Origin: Dryas octopetala
Taxonomy: Eukaryota; Streptophyta; Magnoliopsida; Rosales; Rosaceae
Direction: 5' to 3'
Assembly (NCBI GenBank): GCA_963921425.1
Contig: OY992835.1
Coordinates: 7,316,001 to 7,380,000, forward strand
Length of the DNA stretch: 64,000 nt
The position numbers and the translations under genes were made by a program. Positions 11,747 to 23,800 of this stretch are shown one piece after another. Positions within the stretch are counted from its first letter, which is position 1. Each line of letters begins with the position of its first letter. Under the pieces are notes generated by a model that was given only the letters and a program-made list of their open reading frames with translations, ran no database searches and was not told the DNA's origin.

Positions 11747-14346
11747 ATGCACAGTCATAGATTTAGTTTTTTTGCACCTTTAATTTTCTTCACTTTAATT
11801 TATCACCATTTAATTTCTTGCAATTTAATTTTCCTACACTTTAATTTATTGTATTTTACTTTTCTTGCACTTTTCAATTTGGATAAACATCAAATATTTT
11901 ATACAATAAAATAAACCAATCCGTTAGGGTTATAAGTTCAATACATATAACCCATATATATCTTCTCGAGAAACAAGTGGGCTATGCAAAATTGTGGTCA
12001 ATTTCATATGTGGCAATTCACCAAGATCTCTTCTTTTGTTGGGGGAAGAATCTACACAAGCGGAGAAACGAACATACAAAAGATGATGGTTATTAATACA
12101 AAACAGAGATAACCAATGTACCTATGCCATAGTGATTCAGCCATTAACAAAGTAGTGCAACAAAATGAATACATGGGCAACTACTAAACAAGATCACCTA
12201 CGGGAAGACATAAGAAACACCACCACTAGCTAAAAAAATGATCTAAACCAAATAGCCAAGTGTTGTAGCTGACAAGATGCAAGTGTTGAGCCCTCTCGAT
12301 CTCTGTCCAGATCGTCAACCATCGGATTATCTACACTCACATAAATAGTACAGTAGGGGGTAAACATCACATATATTCATAGCTTTCCCACAGGGATGGA
12401 GGCAGGATTTAAAATTTAGGTGGGTTGAACTTTCCTATCTCATTTATTCATAAATAAAAACTCGATGGTACAAGTGAATTTCATTAATTAAAAAGAAAAG
12501 ATACACCTAATAGGGGGGACGTAATGATCCTACTCCTCAAAGTGCAAATCCATACATAAAAAAAATATATATATATATATAAAACAACAATAACAACAAC
12601 AAAACAATAAATAAAGATGCAATGCAAATACAGAACACAACATATTTAAATTGTGACCTACGCTTTTACGCTTTTTCAAAGCGTATAACTCATCAATAAT
12701 TGTTTCTAAATCAATACTATAAATAAATTCTTTCTCAATGTGAATATCATACAATCTGCAAGAAAGTCATCCTCTATCCTGGGTCTAATCTGACATGTGT
12801 GTAATAGAAAGGAGAAAAATAAAATAATGGGTTGAAGATGGATGGGCTGTATAATATATATGTGGGTGGGCTAAAAAAAATTCAGGCCCAAAATTATATA
12901 GTCAAAGTGGAAAATCAGTTGGGCTTGCCCGGGCTACAGCCCAGGCTAGCTAACCAATGGCTCTGTCTCTGCTTTCCAGCTCAGGAGATCTCTAGTTAGG
13001 TTTGAAAATAATACTGCAAATATTTAATACATATAAATAAAGTTAACAAGATCAAAGAACAATGCGCAACCCAAAACAGTACTAGTGTGTTGGAGCTAGG
13101 CTAGGGTGTGCCAACCCACTAATTTCCCGTTGCTAAACCTACCATTGTTGTTAAAATTAGTGGCATTGACACTATTTTCTTACCAACCGCTAAATTCAAA
13201 TATAATGGTAGGATGCAACCTTATTGTTCAAGATTGCTGCTAGACTTGGAAAATCACATATTTTTCTAATTGGAAATCACTTGCATTCAAACAAAACTAA
13301 GAAGAAACATTGTCAATACAAAGGCTAAGTTTTGCTAGATTATGTGACCCCCCCCCCCCCCCCCCCCCTATTTTTTCCCTTTTTATTCCTCAAAATGGTC
13401 ATCACCATGATTTACATACACATTTTTGTGATTACACACTCAAAAATCTAAAAAACATTAGGCTCCTCTTTTTCATCCGAGGTCACCCTCTGGGCCTGTG
13501 CAAAACTTTGCTTTTGAGGGTTATTGTTAGCTTAAGACAGAGATGCTATAATATATGGTCCTTGCTAAGATACCAAACTTTTGAATGCGCACAACAGCCT
13601 ACTTGACCTTGGAATTCATATGAAAACACCCTCCTTAATGTAGAGGTATGGACCCTCTTATTATTGAAAAACAGCTCATCTTGGACTACATGATTAATTT
13701 TTTGCAGTATTTTTGAAGCTATTGTCTATAAATTGCAAGGGTTTTTAAAAAAAAGAAAAAGAAAACGAATAAGACATGGAAAGAAAACTCACTTATGTGG
13801 GGTCCAACACTAAAGGGGTGTCGGCAGCATCTCCCTTGTAATTTGAACAATCCGCACATGTAAGACATCTAAAGATCACTTCTAATTCATCAACCAACCC
13901 AAACCTCAATCCAAAATTAATCCCCATGGAAGATTTGGTCTCGTGGGGTCACATATGCATAATGAATGGAGATGACAAAATAAAAATCCCCAAAGAGAGT
14001 CATTAATGCAAGGGAGACTTAGAGTCCAGTCCATTTTATGCATATTTCTTAGACTAAGACCAGTAGTGATTTAGGGTTTTTAATTAAGTTCTTTTATTTT
14101 TCTTCTTTAACGGCTTTATATTAGGTTTTAACTCCAAAATTTTAGGCTCCGCCCAAAATCTCGGAGTTAAAACCTAACATGCAGCCTCTACAAAGGCCAT
14201 TTTACACTCTAAGAAGGGAAATACCCTTCAAATAGGAGGAAATACCCTTCAAATCGAGGAAGGACTTTATTATGAATTAAAAGGATTTTTCTTATAAATT
14301 TTAAAACACCCCCGGTCTCTATCTAAAAACTGTTTTTCTAAAGAAC
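11747..14346. other. Intergenic, no gene seen; degraded repeats
   Basis: AT-rich text with a TTTAATTT tandem-like run at 11775-11860. From about 12400 to 12970 a block reads GGAGGCAGGATTTAAA ... GGGCTACAGCCCAGGCTAGC, a style common in degraded DNA transposons or LINE ends. A 21-base C run lies at 13348-13368. No coding potential is recognised. Confidence 0.4.
13348..13368. repeat. Homopolymer of 21 C
   Basis: An uninterrupted run of 21 cytosines, unusual in AT-rich plant spacer. The exact length may be unreliable in assembly. Confidence 0.9.
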
Positions 14347-14351
14347 CTAAG

Positions 14352-16936
14352 TGACAGGACCGCCTCCGGATTCCACCCTGAAACTCGAAGAAGTCCTGTG
14401 GGATCCAAAATCAAGGAAAATCCTACCGAAAATTACGCAGAACCTTCTCTGACAATGGACTAACCCAAGATTTATGAACCTGTAAAAACACTTCTAAAAA
14501 CATCAGCCACCTCTACCACAACCAAAAGGATCTCCGACCCAATAACCGATCCACATCCAATAATGTTATTCACCCAACTCGGGATTATCAGAACATACTA
14601 AATTAACTTTACAGCTCAAGTACACTAACTAAAGGAAGAAACCATTAAGCTCAAGGATACTGATAAACTGCAATTGGGGAACTTGCTGCCTCGACGTGGT
14701 ACAACCCGACCTCAACAATCGCTAATACCTTTCGAAAAACGTCACAAAGCCATCAAACGTAAAGATTTGAATAACCCGAGTATACAAGAGATTTCAGAAT
14801 TTCTTCCACAAGATATGTTAGATAAAAATATTAATTGAAATATCATATAAAAACACTGATGGGTCAAATAATCAGATTTCACAACTTAAAACCCAAACAA
14901 AGGAAAATCTCGAGAAATTTTATAAAGTCACGTCATACTAGAACCCGTACTATAGATAATGTCCTGGCCACACTCCCGCGCTCGGGCAGGCTCAAATCTT
15001 GGCTACAATCTCGTACATAGAAGTTACTTTGTACGAGTAGGCTCATATCCTAGTCACAATCTCGTATGGAGAGGTCACTCCGCACGAGCAGGCTCGTATC
15101 CCGGCCACAATCTCGTACGGAGAGGTCACTCCGCACGAGCAGGCTCGTATCCCGGCCACAATCTATTACGGAGAGGTCACTCCGCACGAGCAGGCTCGTC
15201 CGATCAATACATGCATTTACACAGCAGTTTTTAAATACTCTTTTCAAAATTTTCCTTAACAATCCAACTCATCAAAAAGGTGTCTTTTCACAAACTTAGT
15301 CCAAATCAAACATCCAACTCAAAACTTTTTATCTCTCAAACAAAACTCAAGATAGTCAGAAAAGAATTAAATTATAAAACGTATAAACATTTCTAAAATA
15401 AAAGTCCACCCACAATTGAGGATGCCTAGCTTTGATCCTCCGCTGGACCGTCACTGTTCTTGGGTTTATCGGCTAGAGGAGAAATGATAACACATGAAAT
15501 TAGGATCGCTCCGCCATAAATTCAACGTGCGTGTGTGAATCTAGACAATTCGTTCAACCTTTCTATTCCCAAAGGTAAATTTCTAAATTTTCATAGATCA
15601 CATAAACTCAAATCCAAAATAAATCCTTCCCGACTCAAAATTCAACAACACTTTTTAATTCGACAATTCAACTCAAATAAACCTTATGTATAGTATATCT
15701 CGAACGGGGTTCGTCCAAGTATCGTTTTGGTTCCGAAAAAGTGTCCAATTTACGTCTAAATTGAAATTTCGTCAACTCAAATAACTTCCGACTAACCAAA
15801 TTCAACCAAATTTGAATCTCAAATTCATGTTATTCAAAGGAATTAACGGTTGGGTGGTCCGAACCACCGCTGTCGTCGCTTAAGGTGGCAGTTTCAACAC
15901 CAAAAATCATAAATTCTCAAGTTTCTCTACATTTCCAATTCTACTCAATAATTAAAGGTTCCAAGGGGTGGAATTTGTACAAATTTCATACAACATCATC
16001 AATTTTCCCAATTACAAGAGGAACTCGAAATGGGTGCTAAATCCCCAAATTTTCCATTTTCACAAACCTCAAAATAAACAAACTAAATTCAAAGGAAATG
16101 GAAGCCCATACCTCAAAGGGAAAAACCCACTAAAACATTGAAGAAAACGTGGTGAAGATTGGCTGGAATTTTTGGCGAGACAGAGGAGAGTGGTAGTTGG
16201 GGTTTTCTGGGTTTCTCTGTGCGCGCGGGGCTGAGTTGCCAGTGAACTCAGTGGGTGTTGGCGCCGGCAAGGGGGGTCGCGTGGGTGGCTGGTTTGGTCG
16301 GAGAACGGCCGAAGGTGGCGGTGGTCGCAGTCGAGTGTGTGTGTACAAAGGAAGGTGCGAGAGAGAGAGAGAGAGAACTCGGGGGAGGGTGGTCGGCGTC
16401 AGGGGGTGCTCGCCGGAGGTCGAGGTCGGCGGTGGCTGGCCGGCGATGGTGGCTGGGAGGGGGGTATGTGCGCGGGGAGGAAGATTCTAGAGAGAGAGAG
16501 AGAGTGAAGTCGGGGGGAAGAGAAAATGAGGAGAGAGAGAGAGAGGCTGATTTTGGGTTTTTAAAATCCATTTCTGTAAATTTATAAAATTGCCCCTCAC
16601 CTCAAATGCCCGTATCTCTCAAACTGTAACTCGAATCGACGCGTGCTACTTGTCTACGAACTCGTGGACTTGAGACCTATTCAATATGCCCAAAGTCAAA
16701 GACGAAACCCACTAATTTTAAAAGTCAACTTTTGGGTCAAGCCCAAATTAAAACAAAAATTAAAAATTAAATCCAAAACCTTTTATTTCTCAAATAAATT
16801 CTCAAAATATTTAAAATAATTCATTAAAAAAAAATACGAAGTCTCACAATTTAATCTCCTATTACGCTTCTAAATGACCATTACGAATAAATAAAAAAAT
16901 TTAAATTTCTACTAAAGTTTGAGTCAAATCGTTACA
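14352..16936 (-). mobile_element. Probable solo LTR (about 2.6 kb)
   Basis: The block starts TGACAGGACCG and ends TCGTTACA, i.e. read in reverse TGTAACGA...CGGTCCTGTCA, with the TG...CA ends of LTRs. It is flanked by CTAAG (14347-14351) and ATAAG (16937-16941), a five-base target-site duplication with one mismatch. It has no gag or pol. It holds a 51-bp minisatellite, a G-rich plus GAGA block (16190-16545) and a stress-like CTCAAACTGTAACTCG segment also echoed at about 52485. A large non-autonomous element is the alternative. Confidence 0.7.
14960..15199. repeat. 51-bp minisatellite, about 4.5 units
   Basis: Units start at 15010, 15061, 15112 and 15163, plus a degenerate leading unit. Core words are GAGGTCACTCCGCACGAG and CAGGCTCGTATCCCGGCCAC. 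The last three units are nearly identical; the first two are diverged. This implies recent expansion at the right side, inside the probable solo LTR. The open frames across it are artefacts of the 51-base (17-codon) period. Confidence 0.92.
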
Positions 16937-16941
16937 ATAAG

Positions 16942-18010
16942 CCTAATTATCTCTCGATGCAATTGCTATCCTAAAAACTACTTTATCAAATATCAATCAC
17001 ATTTCACGTCGTTCTAGTGAATTTGAAGTTGGAACGTTATCACATTTTAAATGCATAAATCGTTGTCTTGTGCATGTTTTGATCAACACGTACAACTCAT
17101 AAGTTCCCAACGCATTGTGACGCAATCGAACAATAAAGTTTTTCAACTTCTCTTTTAACTTCTCTTTCTTTGGTTCAAACTTTAGAAAATGTTCTCGCCA
17201 CCAATGGTCATGAGAAAAGATTCTAGCAACTACTGCATAATACATGCATGATGCATCGTTGAAATTCCATACATGATTGAGTACTAGACTTTTCTTCTTT
17301 TGTTTTTAAGAATATTGAGTAAAGACTTTTGGCACGTGCATGCTAGTTAAGAGTTTTTTTTTTTTTTTTGCAATTTTTTTTTCATTTGTGAAATATATGG
17401 ATAGTTGCTGGTATAATTAAGTAGATAATGTTGATTACAAAAACAAATAGATAAATAATAACTAAATATTTCAATATTGTATCCAAATATATGTGGCAGT
17501 ATCGATCTCATAAATTTATATTGAGGCTCATTCTAGGTTTATTTATTTAACATAAAATACTGACACATATATCATCACATCATTTAGAATTTAAATTTGA
17601 AATATAAATTTAGAATATTTAGCGTTATTCAATTTACTAAAAAAAATTTATATAATTAAATGATTTTCAATTGAATTATTTTTTTTAAATGAGCATTAAA
17701 TGAAATATAACTATTCCGAGAGTTAGCCCTCTTTATTTCTTAGCTTCTCTTATATTATAAAATTTATTAACAAAGAGATAAGCACCTAGCATATGTTTGC
17801 CAGGTTCTACAATCTACCAACCAACATTGTAAAGTCAAAGTGAGCTTTTGATTGGTCATTTCGGAGAGGCAAAGTTGGTGATAATGAGGAAGTTTGAACG
17901 TGTAATACTCTTATAATATTCACACTTGCTTGATATATTATTAAACGCTTTATGCAAAGCCTACATATATATACTCTATGTAAAATCCAACCTTAGCCTG
18001 CACATTTATA
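16942..18010. other. AT-rich intergenic, nothing recognised
   Basis: About 1.1 kb of AT-rich text with T and A homopolymers. There is no coding signal, and no repeat with visible ends. Confidence 0.5.
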
Positions 18011-18395
18011 TTTTAATTAAGGGTTAAATACAAAAATGGTCCATAAACTTTATACTAATTCTCAATTTAGTCCACTAATTATAAAAAGTGTCAATTTGGT
18101 CCACGAATTTTTCAAGTTGTACTAAAGCAGTACAAACGTTAATTTTCATCAAAAAATTTAATGGAAACTGGTCATGTACACATCAAGTGATCACATTTTC
18201 AAAGACATTTCAGTTCGATCATCACATTTTCATGTGACCAATTCCGTTAATTTTCGGATGAAAGTTAACGTTTATACTGTTTTGGTACAACTTAGAAAAT
18301 TCATGGACAAAATTGACATTTTTTATAGTTAGTGGACCAAATTGAGAATCAGTGTAAAGTTGGTAGACCATTTTTTGTATTTAATCTTTTAATTA
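18011..18395. mobile_element. Long-TIR MITE, Mutator-like (9-bp TSD TTTTAATTA)
   Basis: TTTTAATTA flanks the element at 18011-18019 and 18387-18395. The left arm (GGTTAAATACAAAAATGGTCC ... CAATTTGGTCCACGAATTTT) is matched by the reverse complement of the right arm over about 150 bases, so nearly the whole element folds back. A 9-bp TSD points to the Mutator superfamily. No coding sequence. Confidence 0.85.
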
Positions 18396-18455
18396 AATAT
18401 CTCGCATCTCATCTCAACCTTCTTTGTCTTGAAGTTGGTAAACCAGCCATAATCG

Positions 18456-18526
18456 ATTTCAGATGGGTAATGCTAGCGGACCATGTCATTGTACCACATG
18501 ATGTGGCTTCCTAGCCATGTACTTTT

Positions 18527-18589
<63 letters not shown>

Positions 18590-18665
18590 GGTGGCTAGGA
18601 AGCCACATCATGTGATACAAATGTGATATAATGACATGGTATTCCTAGCATTACCCATTTCAGAT
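18456..18665. mobile_element. Foldback MITE with 9-bp TSD ATTTCAGAT and a (TC)n core
   Basis: ATTTCAGAT flanks it at 18456-18464 and 18657-18665. Ends read GGGTAATGCTAG inward from both sides. The arms share ACCACATGATGTGGCTTCCTAG and its complement. The loop is a pure (TC)n run of about 59 bases (18528-18586). The 9-bp TSD suggests a Mutator-like origin. Confidence 0.92.
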
Positions 18666-19494
18666 AATCTAGAAACAAAGTAACCTGGCTAATAATGTTG
18701 GTTTTTTTAAGTATTGATAATTTTTTTTGGCTAATTAGGGATAACATTAACAGTAGCTTTTTAAGGTTTTCTTAGTGCGGTATAGTCGTAAACCCTTTTA
18801 CCTTTATACTAAATTTTTTCTCTTATTTTTTAAAGAAAATTGAAATTAGGCTTAATTTTATTTTAAGTCCTTATAGTTTGGGCCAAGTAGAACTTGACTC
18901 ATATAGTTTTAATTGTTTTTAATCTTATACTTTATAAGTCATTGCAATTTAAGAACGCGTTAGCATTTTCGTCAATTAATTTGTTAAATTTGTTATTAAA
19001 TTGCTAATAATTTGGTACACGACTAAAATTTCAATGGTTTGTAAAAATATGATCAAAGGTACAATAAATTTACGATTTAATGAATGAAATGCAAATTGTT
19101 ATTGAATTGCAACAATTTATTAAGTATATGATAAAAATCAAAGTAATTAAAATTAAAAGTACTAAAGTAAAATTTAACTCAAACTAGAAATACCAAAAGT
19201 AAAATTTGACCTTTACATAATGGTAACAAATCCACTACAGCTGAGACTGTAACTGTAAATGTTAAAATTTTATCTTCTTGAACGTTTATTTTCACTTTTT
19301 GGTAAGTGGGGGTTGTTGGAGACTTGTCGTGGAGTGTCGAAAATATATTCCAATTTCCAAACAAGTAAACATTTTATATCAAGAGAGGAAAATGCTTCAT
19401 TGCTTCTTCCGATAAGAAATGTATAAATTTAGCTTCATGGAAACTTCGAAAGCAAAGTTAAGATGTGTAAACACAAAAAAATAAATAAATAAAT
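18666..19494. other. Intergenic upstream of ABCB copy 2, nothing recognised
   Basis: AT-rich. About 18850-19200 contains ACTTGACTCATATAGTTTTAATTG-type and complementary stretches that look like a worn inverted-repeat element, but ends could not be placed. No gene seen. Confidence 0.4.
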
Positions 19495-19665
19495 AAATAA
19501 ACATTAACAAAAGAAAAATAAAAAGAAAAGAAAAGGCGACGGTTACATAATTTACATTCATCACACACTAAAAAACAACAACTTGGATTTGGTTGACAAA
19601 ATTAATTAAAGTTGGGTGGGGGCGGCTTTGACCAAACGTACAGCTTTTGAGTTTTGGCTTCATTT

Positions 19666-19780
19666 CTACTATAAGAACACTTGGGAGCCTTTGGCATCAC
19701 GAATAATGATGCTTGCGCATGAAGCAAAAACCAAACGCTTAATTATAAAAGTGCTGGTCTCCCCAAACAGCTCAACACAC
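19666..19780 (+). promoter_or_regulatory. Core promoter of ABCB copy 2
   Basis: The first TATA box is changed to TATAAGAA (19670), while the second, TATAAAAG at about 19744, is kept. The spacing to the ATG and the probable 5' UTR intron (AG at about 20779) are as in copy 1. Confidence 0.55.
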
Positions 19781-20850
19781 GGTGCGTCCCACTAAGCTGC
19801 AATTAGTCAAGCACCTCTCATCACAATCCCAGAAACTGTTGTTGGCTTCAAGATACCATTTTGGCCTGCCTTTGGTAAATTATTCGTGCTTTCTAAAGTA
19901 CCCCTTTTTCGTTTCCTTCTTCTGTTTTCTGTTTTTGGTATATGGGTCATGGGTGGTGCTACTTTCTATTCCTGCTGCTGCTGCTATAAATGTTCATTGT
20001 TTTTTGGAAAAACAAAAATAAAAAATTTGGGTTTCGTGATGGTTACTGAGTTGTTAATGATGGCCACGGTGATTTGGGCTGGCAGAGATTTGATTAATTC
20101 TGTCAGTAGCAGAACAAAGTTTCAGTCCTTTTAGAATGACTCATAAACACCCTTTATGAATCTTCTTCTAGTTTTAACTTTACAAGGAAAACAATAAATA
20201 CCCCTTTTTTTTGTAGGATCGTTTCATTCGTTTGTTTGGTTGTAGTTGTAAGGTTTCTATTTTTTTAAAAGGAAAAAATGTGTAATTCAATGGCTAGATT
20301 TTTCTGATTGTATTTGTAGATTGAGCTTACTGTGATTGCTATGGACTTTCTGTAATTCTCTCTGTGGGATCTAAACAAGGGCCTTTATGGACATTCTAGC
20401 CTTGGGTGATCTGCTCTTCTTATACTTGTCTTGTCTGCTTGTGTCCGACTTCCCAGGAAATTTACATATTTTATAACTTCTCTGTTTTTGGAGAGCTGTG
20501 GATAAAGATAAATATATAAGTTGAATCTTTGTAGTTATAGTTTTTGTTTGTTTTGTTGTCTAATGAATAATTCTGTCAATCCATTTCAAGATGGAGATGC
20601 CGGGTCAATGTTCTGCTTGTAGATGTGGAATTAGTCATATCCTGATTAAACTCTCTTTTAAAATAATCTTTTTGTTGGTCTCTGATGTTTAGCTAGTTCA
20701 TTTATACTCCTCAAGCAACTTAGCCGGCTTTGCATATAAGCAGCTGATTTTTCCCATTAACTGACTTGTGCTTCTGCAGGTGCAAACTAAGATACAATTA
20801 CTCCAAAATAGAGCAGCTAAATATTGAGGCAAATTCTTGGAGTTGGTAAA

Positions 20851-23800
20851 ATGGCAGAGGAGAATGGTGTGAATGGTCATATGGAGGAGCATGAGGCTTC
20901 CACATCAAAAAACCAAGTAGAAGAAGAGAAAAGCTCTGGCACAAATGGGGATCAACAAGGCGCAGAGAAGAGCAATCCAGACGAGGCAAATGAAAAAGTT
21001 CCATTTTTCAAGCTATTCTCATTTGCAGATAAGACTGATCTTGTTTTGATGCTCATCGGAACAATTGGTGCCATTGGGAATGGTGCATGTATGCCCCTTA
21101 TGACAATATTCTTTGGGGAGCTGGTCGATTCTTTTGGACGTAATCAAAACAACAGAGACGTAGTTGCTGTTGTCTCCAAGGTATAGTTACTCTGCACAAG
21201 CTGACTTTTAATTTTTATCACTTGGAAAAAGTCTAGTTGAACATTCAGCTCCTTTAAATCCTAGAAAATCCCATTGATTGCAGGAGCTCAAGTGTTTTTT
21301 TTTTTTTTTTTTTTTTTTTCCATTTTAACGTTTTATTATTTTAGGGAATTCATTAGATAATTGATAACATGTTCTTCTTCTATTGATTTGCTAAATTGTT
21401 TATGTGGAGATGTTGGTAATCACTTAACTTTGCAAAATTTTAGGTTTGTCTAAAATTTGTCTATTTGGCTGTGGGGGCAGCTGTGGCAGCATTTCTCCGT
21501 AAGTACATCTCATATCCATAATTACAAAAAACTTTAATGCGCAGAGGAATTATTCTATATTTCAGGCATTTGAACTGATAACCAGTGTTTCTTGTTCATC
21601 AGAGGTCTCTTGCTGGATGGTCACAGGGGAAAGACAAGCTGCAAGGATAAGAGGTTTGTATTTGAAAACAATTTTGAGACAAGATGTTTCTTTCTTTGAT
21701 ATGGAAACAAACACTGGAGAGGTTGTTGGGAGAATGTCTGGCGACACTGTTCTCATACAAGATGCCATGGGTGAGAAGGTACTATGCTGGCACCACAATT
21801 ACATCAAAATCACACCAGGAAGAATATTCACCTTGAAATTTTTTATTTTAATCTGATCATGGAGTTATATTCGTATGCTTGTTCGTGCAGGTTGGAAAGT
21901 TTACACAGCTGATTTCAACATTCATTGGAGGGTTTATAATAGCATTCATCAAAGGGTGGCTTCTTACTCTTGTCATGTTATCCTCTATTCCTCTGCTTGT
22001 GGCATCTGGTGCAGCTATGTCCATCATCATAGCCAAGATGGCGACCCGTGGACAATCTGCTTATGCAAAAGCAGCAAATGTAGTTGAACAGTCGATTGGC
22101 TCCATTAGAACTGTATGTGCACATTTTCCTTGGAATTATTGGAATAATTGCTGTTTATTTGACCAAGAGTATGATGTCCATCATTTGGTTCCTATTTAGG
22201 TTGCATCGTTTACTGGCGAGAAGCAAGCTATAAAAAGTTACAACAAATATCTTGTAGATGCTTACAAATCAGGTGTTCATGAAGGTTCAGCTGCCGGAAT
22301 AGGTCTTGGCCTGGTTATGTTAGTTGTGTTCGGCACTTATGCCTTGGCTGTATGGTTTGGTTCAAGGATGATAAGGGAAAAAGGATATACTGGAGGTGAA
22401 GTTCTGAATGTGATTGTCGCTGTGTTGACTGGATCCATGTAAGCTGCACTCTTAAGTTATTATAGTACCTATGTTTGAATTTAAGTACCCATGAACATAT
22501 GTAAATACATATAGATGAACGTGCCTCTTTTTGGTTATTTTTAACTTATTTCTTGCTTTTTGGAACTATATGGATGAATTAGGTCTCTAGGGCAGGCATC
22601 ACCATGCATGAGTGCATTTGCTGCTGGTCAAGCTGCAGCTTTTAAGATGTTTGAGACTATCAGTAGAAAGCCCGAGATTGATGCTTATGATGAAAAAGGA
22701 AAGATATTGGATGACATTCGTGGAGATATAGAGTTGAGAGATGTTTATTTCAGTTATCCAGCCAGACCAGAAGAGCAAATATTTGATGGGTTCTCTCTTT
22801 ATATCCCTAGTGGCACAACTGCAGCATTGGTAGGACAAAGTGGAAGTGGGAAATCAACAGTCATCAGTCTGATAGAGAGATTTTACGATCCACGAGCTGG
22901 TGAAGTTTTGATAGATGGCATAAACCTAAAGGAATTTCAGCTAAAATGGATTCGGAGTAAAATTGGTCTTGTCAGCCAGGAACCTGTACTGTTTGCATCC
23001 AGCATTAAGGACAATATTGGCTACGGAAAGGATGGTGCTACCATTGAAGAGATAAAAGCAGCAGCTGAACGTGCAAATGCATCTAAATTTATTGATAAAT
23101 TGCCTCAGGTTTTAATTAATTTCTAGCTCATTTTGATTGCACTTTTGTAATTATCTGGGCAACCATAAGAATATTAGTTCACTTTGGAAGTTCATTTTTT
23201 GTGTTCAGGGGGTTGACACCATGGTTGGTGAGCATGGAACTCAGCTGTCTGGTGGGCAGAAGCAGAGAATTGCTATAGCAAGAGCAATTTTAAAAGACCC
23301 ACGAATTTTACTTCTAGATGAAGCTACAAGTGCACTTGATGCAGAATCTGAGAGGGTAGTTCAAGAAGCATTGGATAGGATTATGGTCAACCGAACAACT
23401 GTTATTGTTGCTCATCGTTTGAGCACAGTGAGGAATGCAGACATGATTGCTGTCATTCATAAAGGAAAGATGATTGAAAAAGGTATTCTACTTAATAAAG
23501 CCATAGCACATGCTTTTTATTCTTGCACATGGAGCTATAGAAAGCATGTGTGTGCCCACCCATTGGTTAGAGATGTTGCAGCCTAATTACTGACATTTAG
23601 TGCACATTTTCTCATAATTTCTGCACATAAACTCTGATTAGTTCTGCCGAACAGACACATATGGATTGCTTTCTTCTACTATCATGCATTGTTTTGCCTT
23701 TGAAATCTACTTAAAAAAATTTCCAGCCTTAATTATTGTACTTCTTGCTTAAGTCCAGAAATTTGGAGTACTCTTGGGTGCAACTGATTGTTAGACCCCA

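Noticed and set aside
14959-15299. Repeat-containing 70-91 codon frames (HSARAGSYPGHN type)
   Set aside because: A 51-base period is a multiple of three, so a tandem repeat without stops gives a fake repeat protein; it lies inside an LTR-like element.
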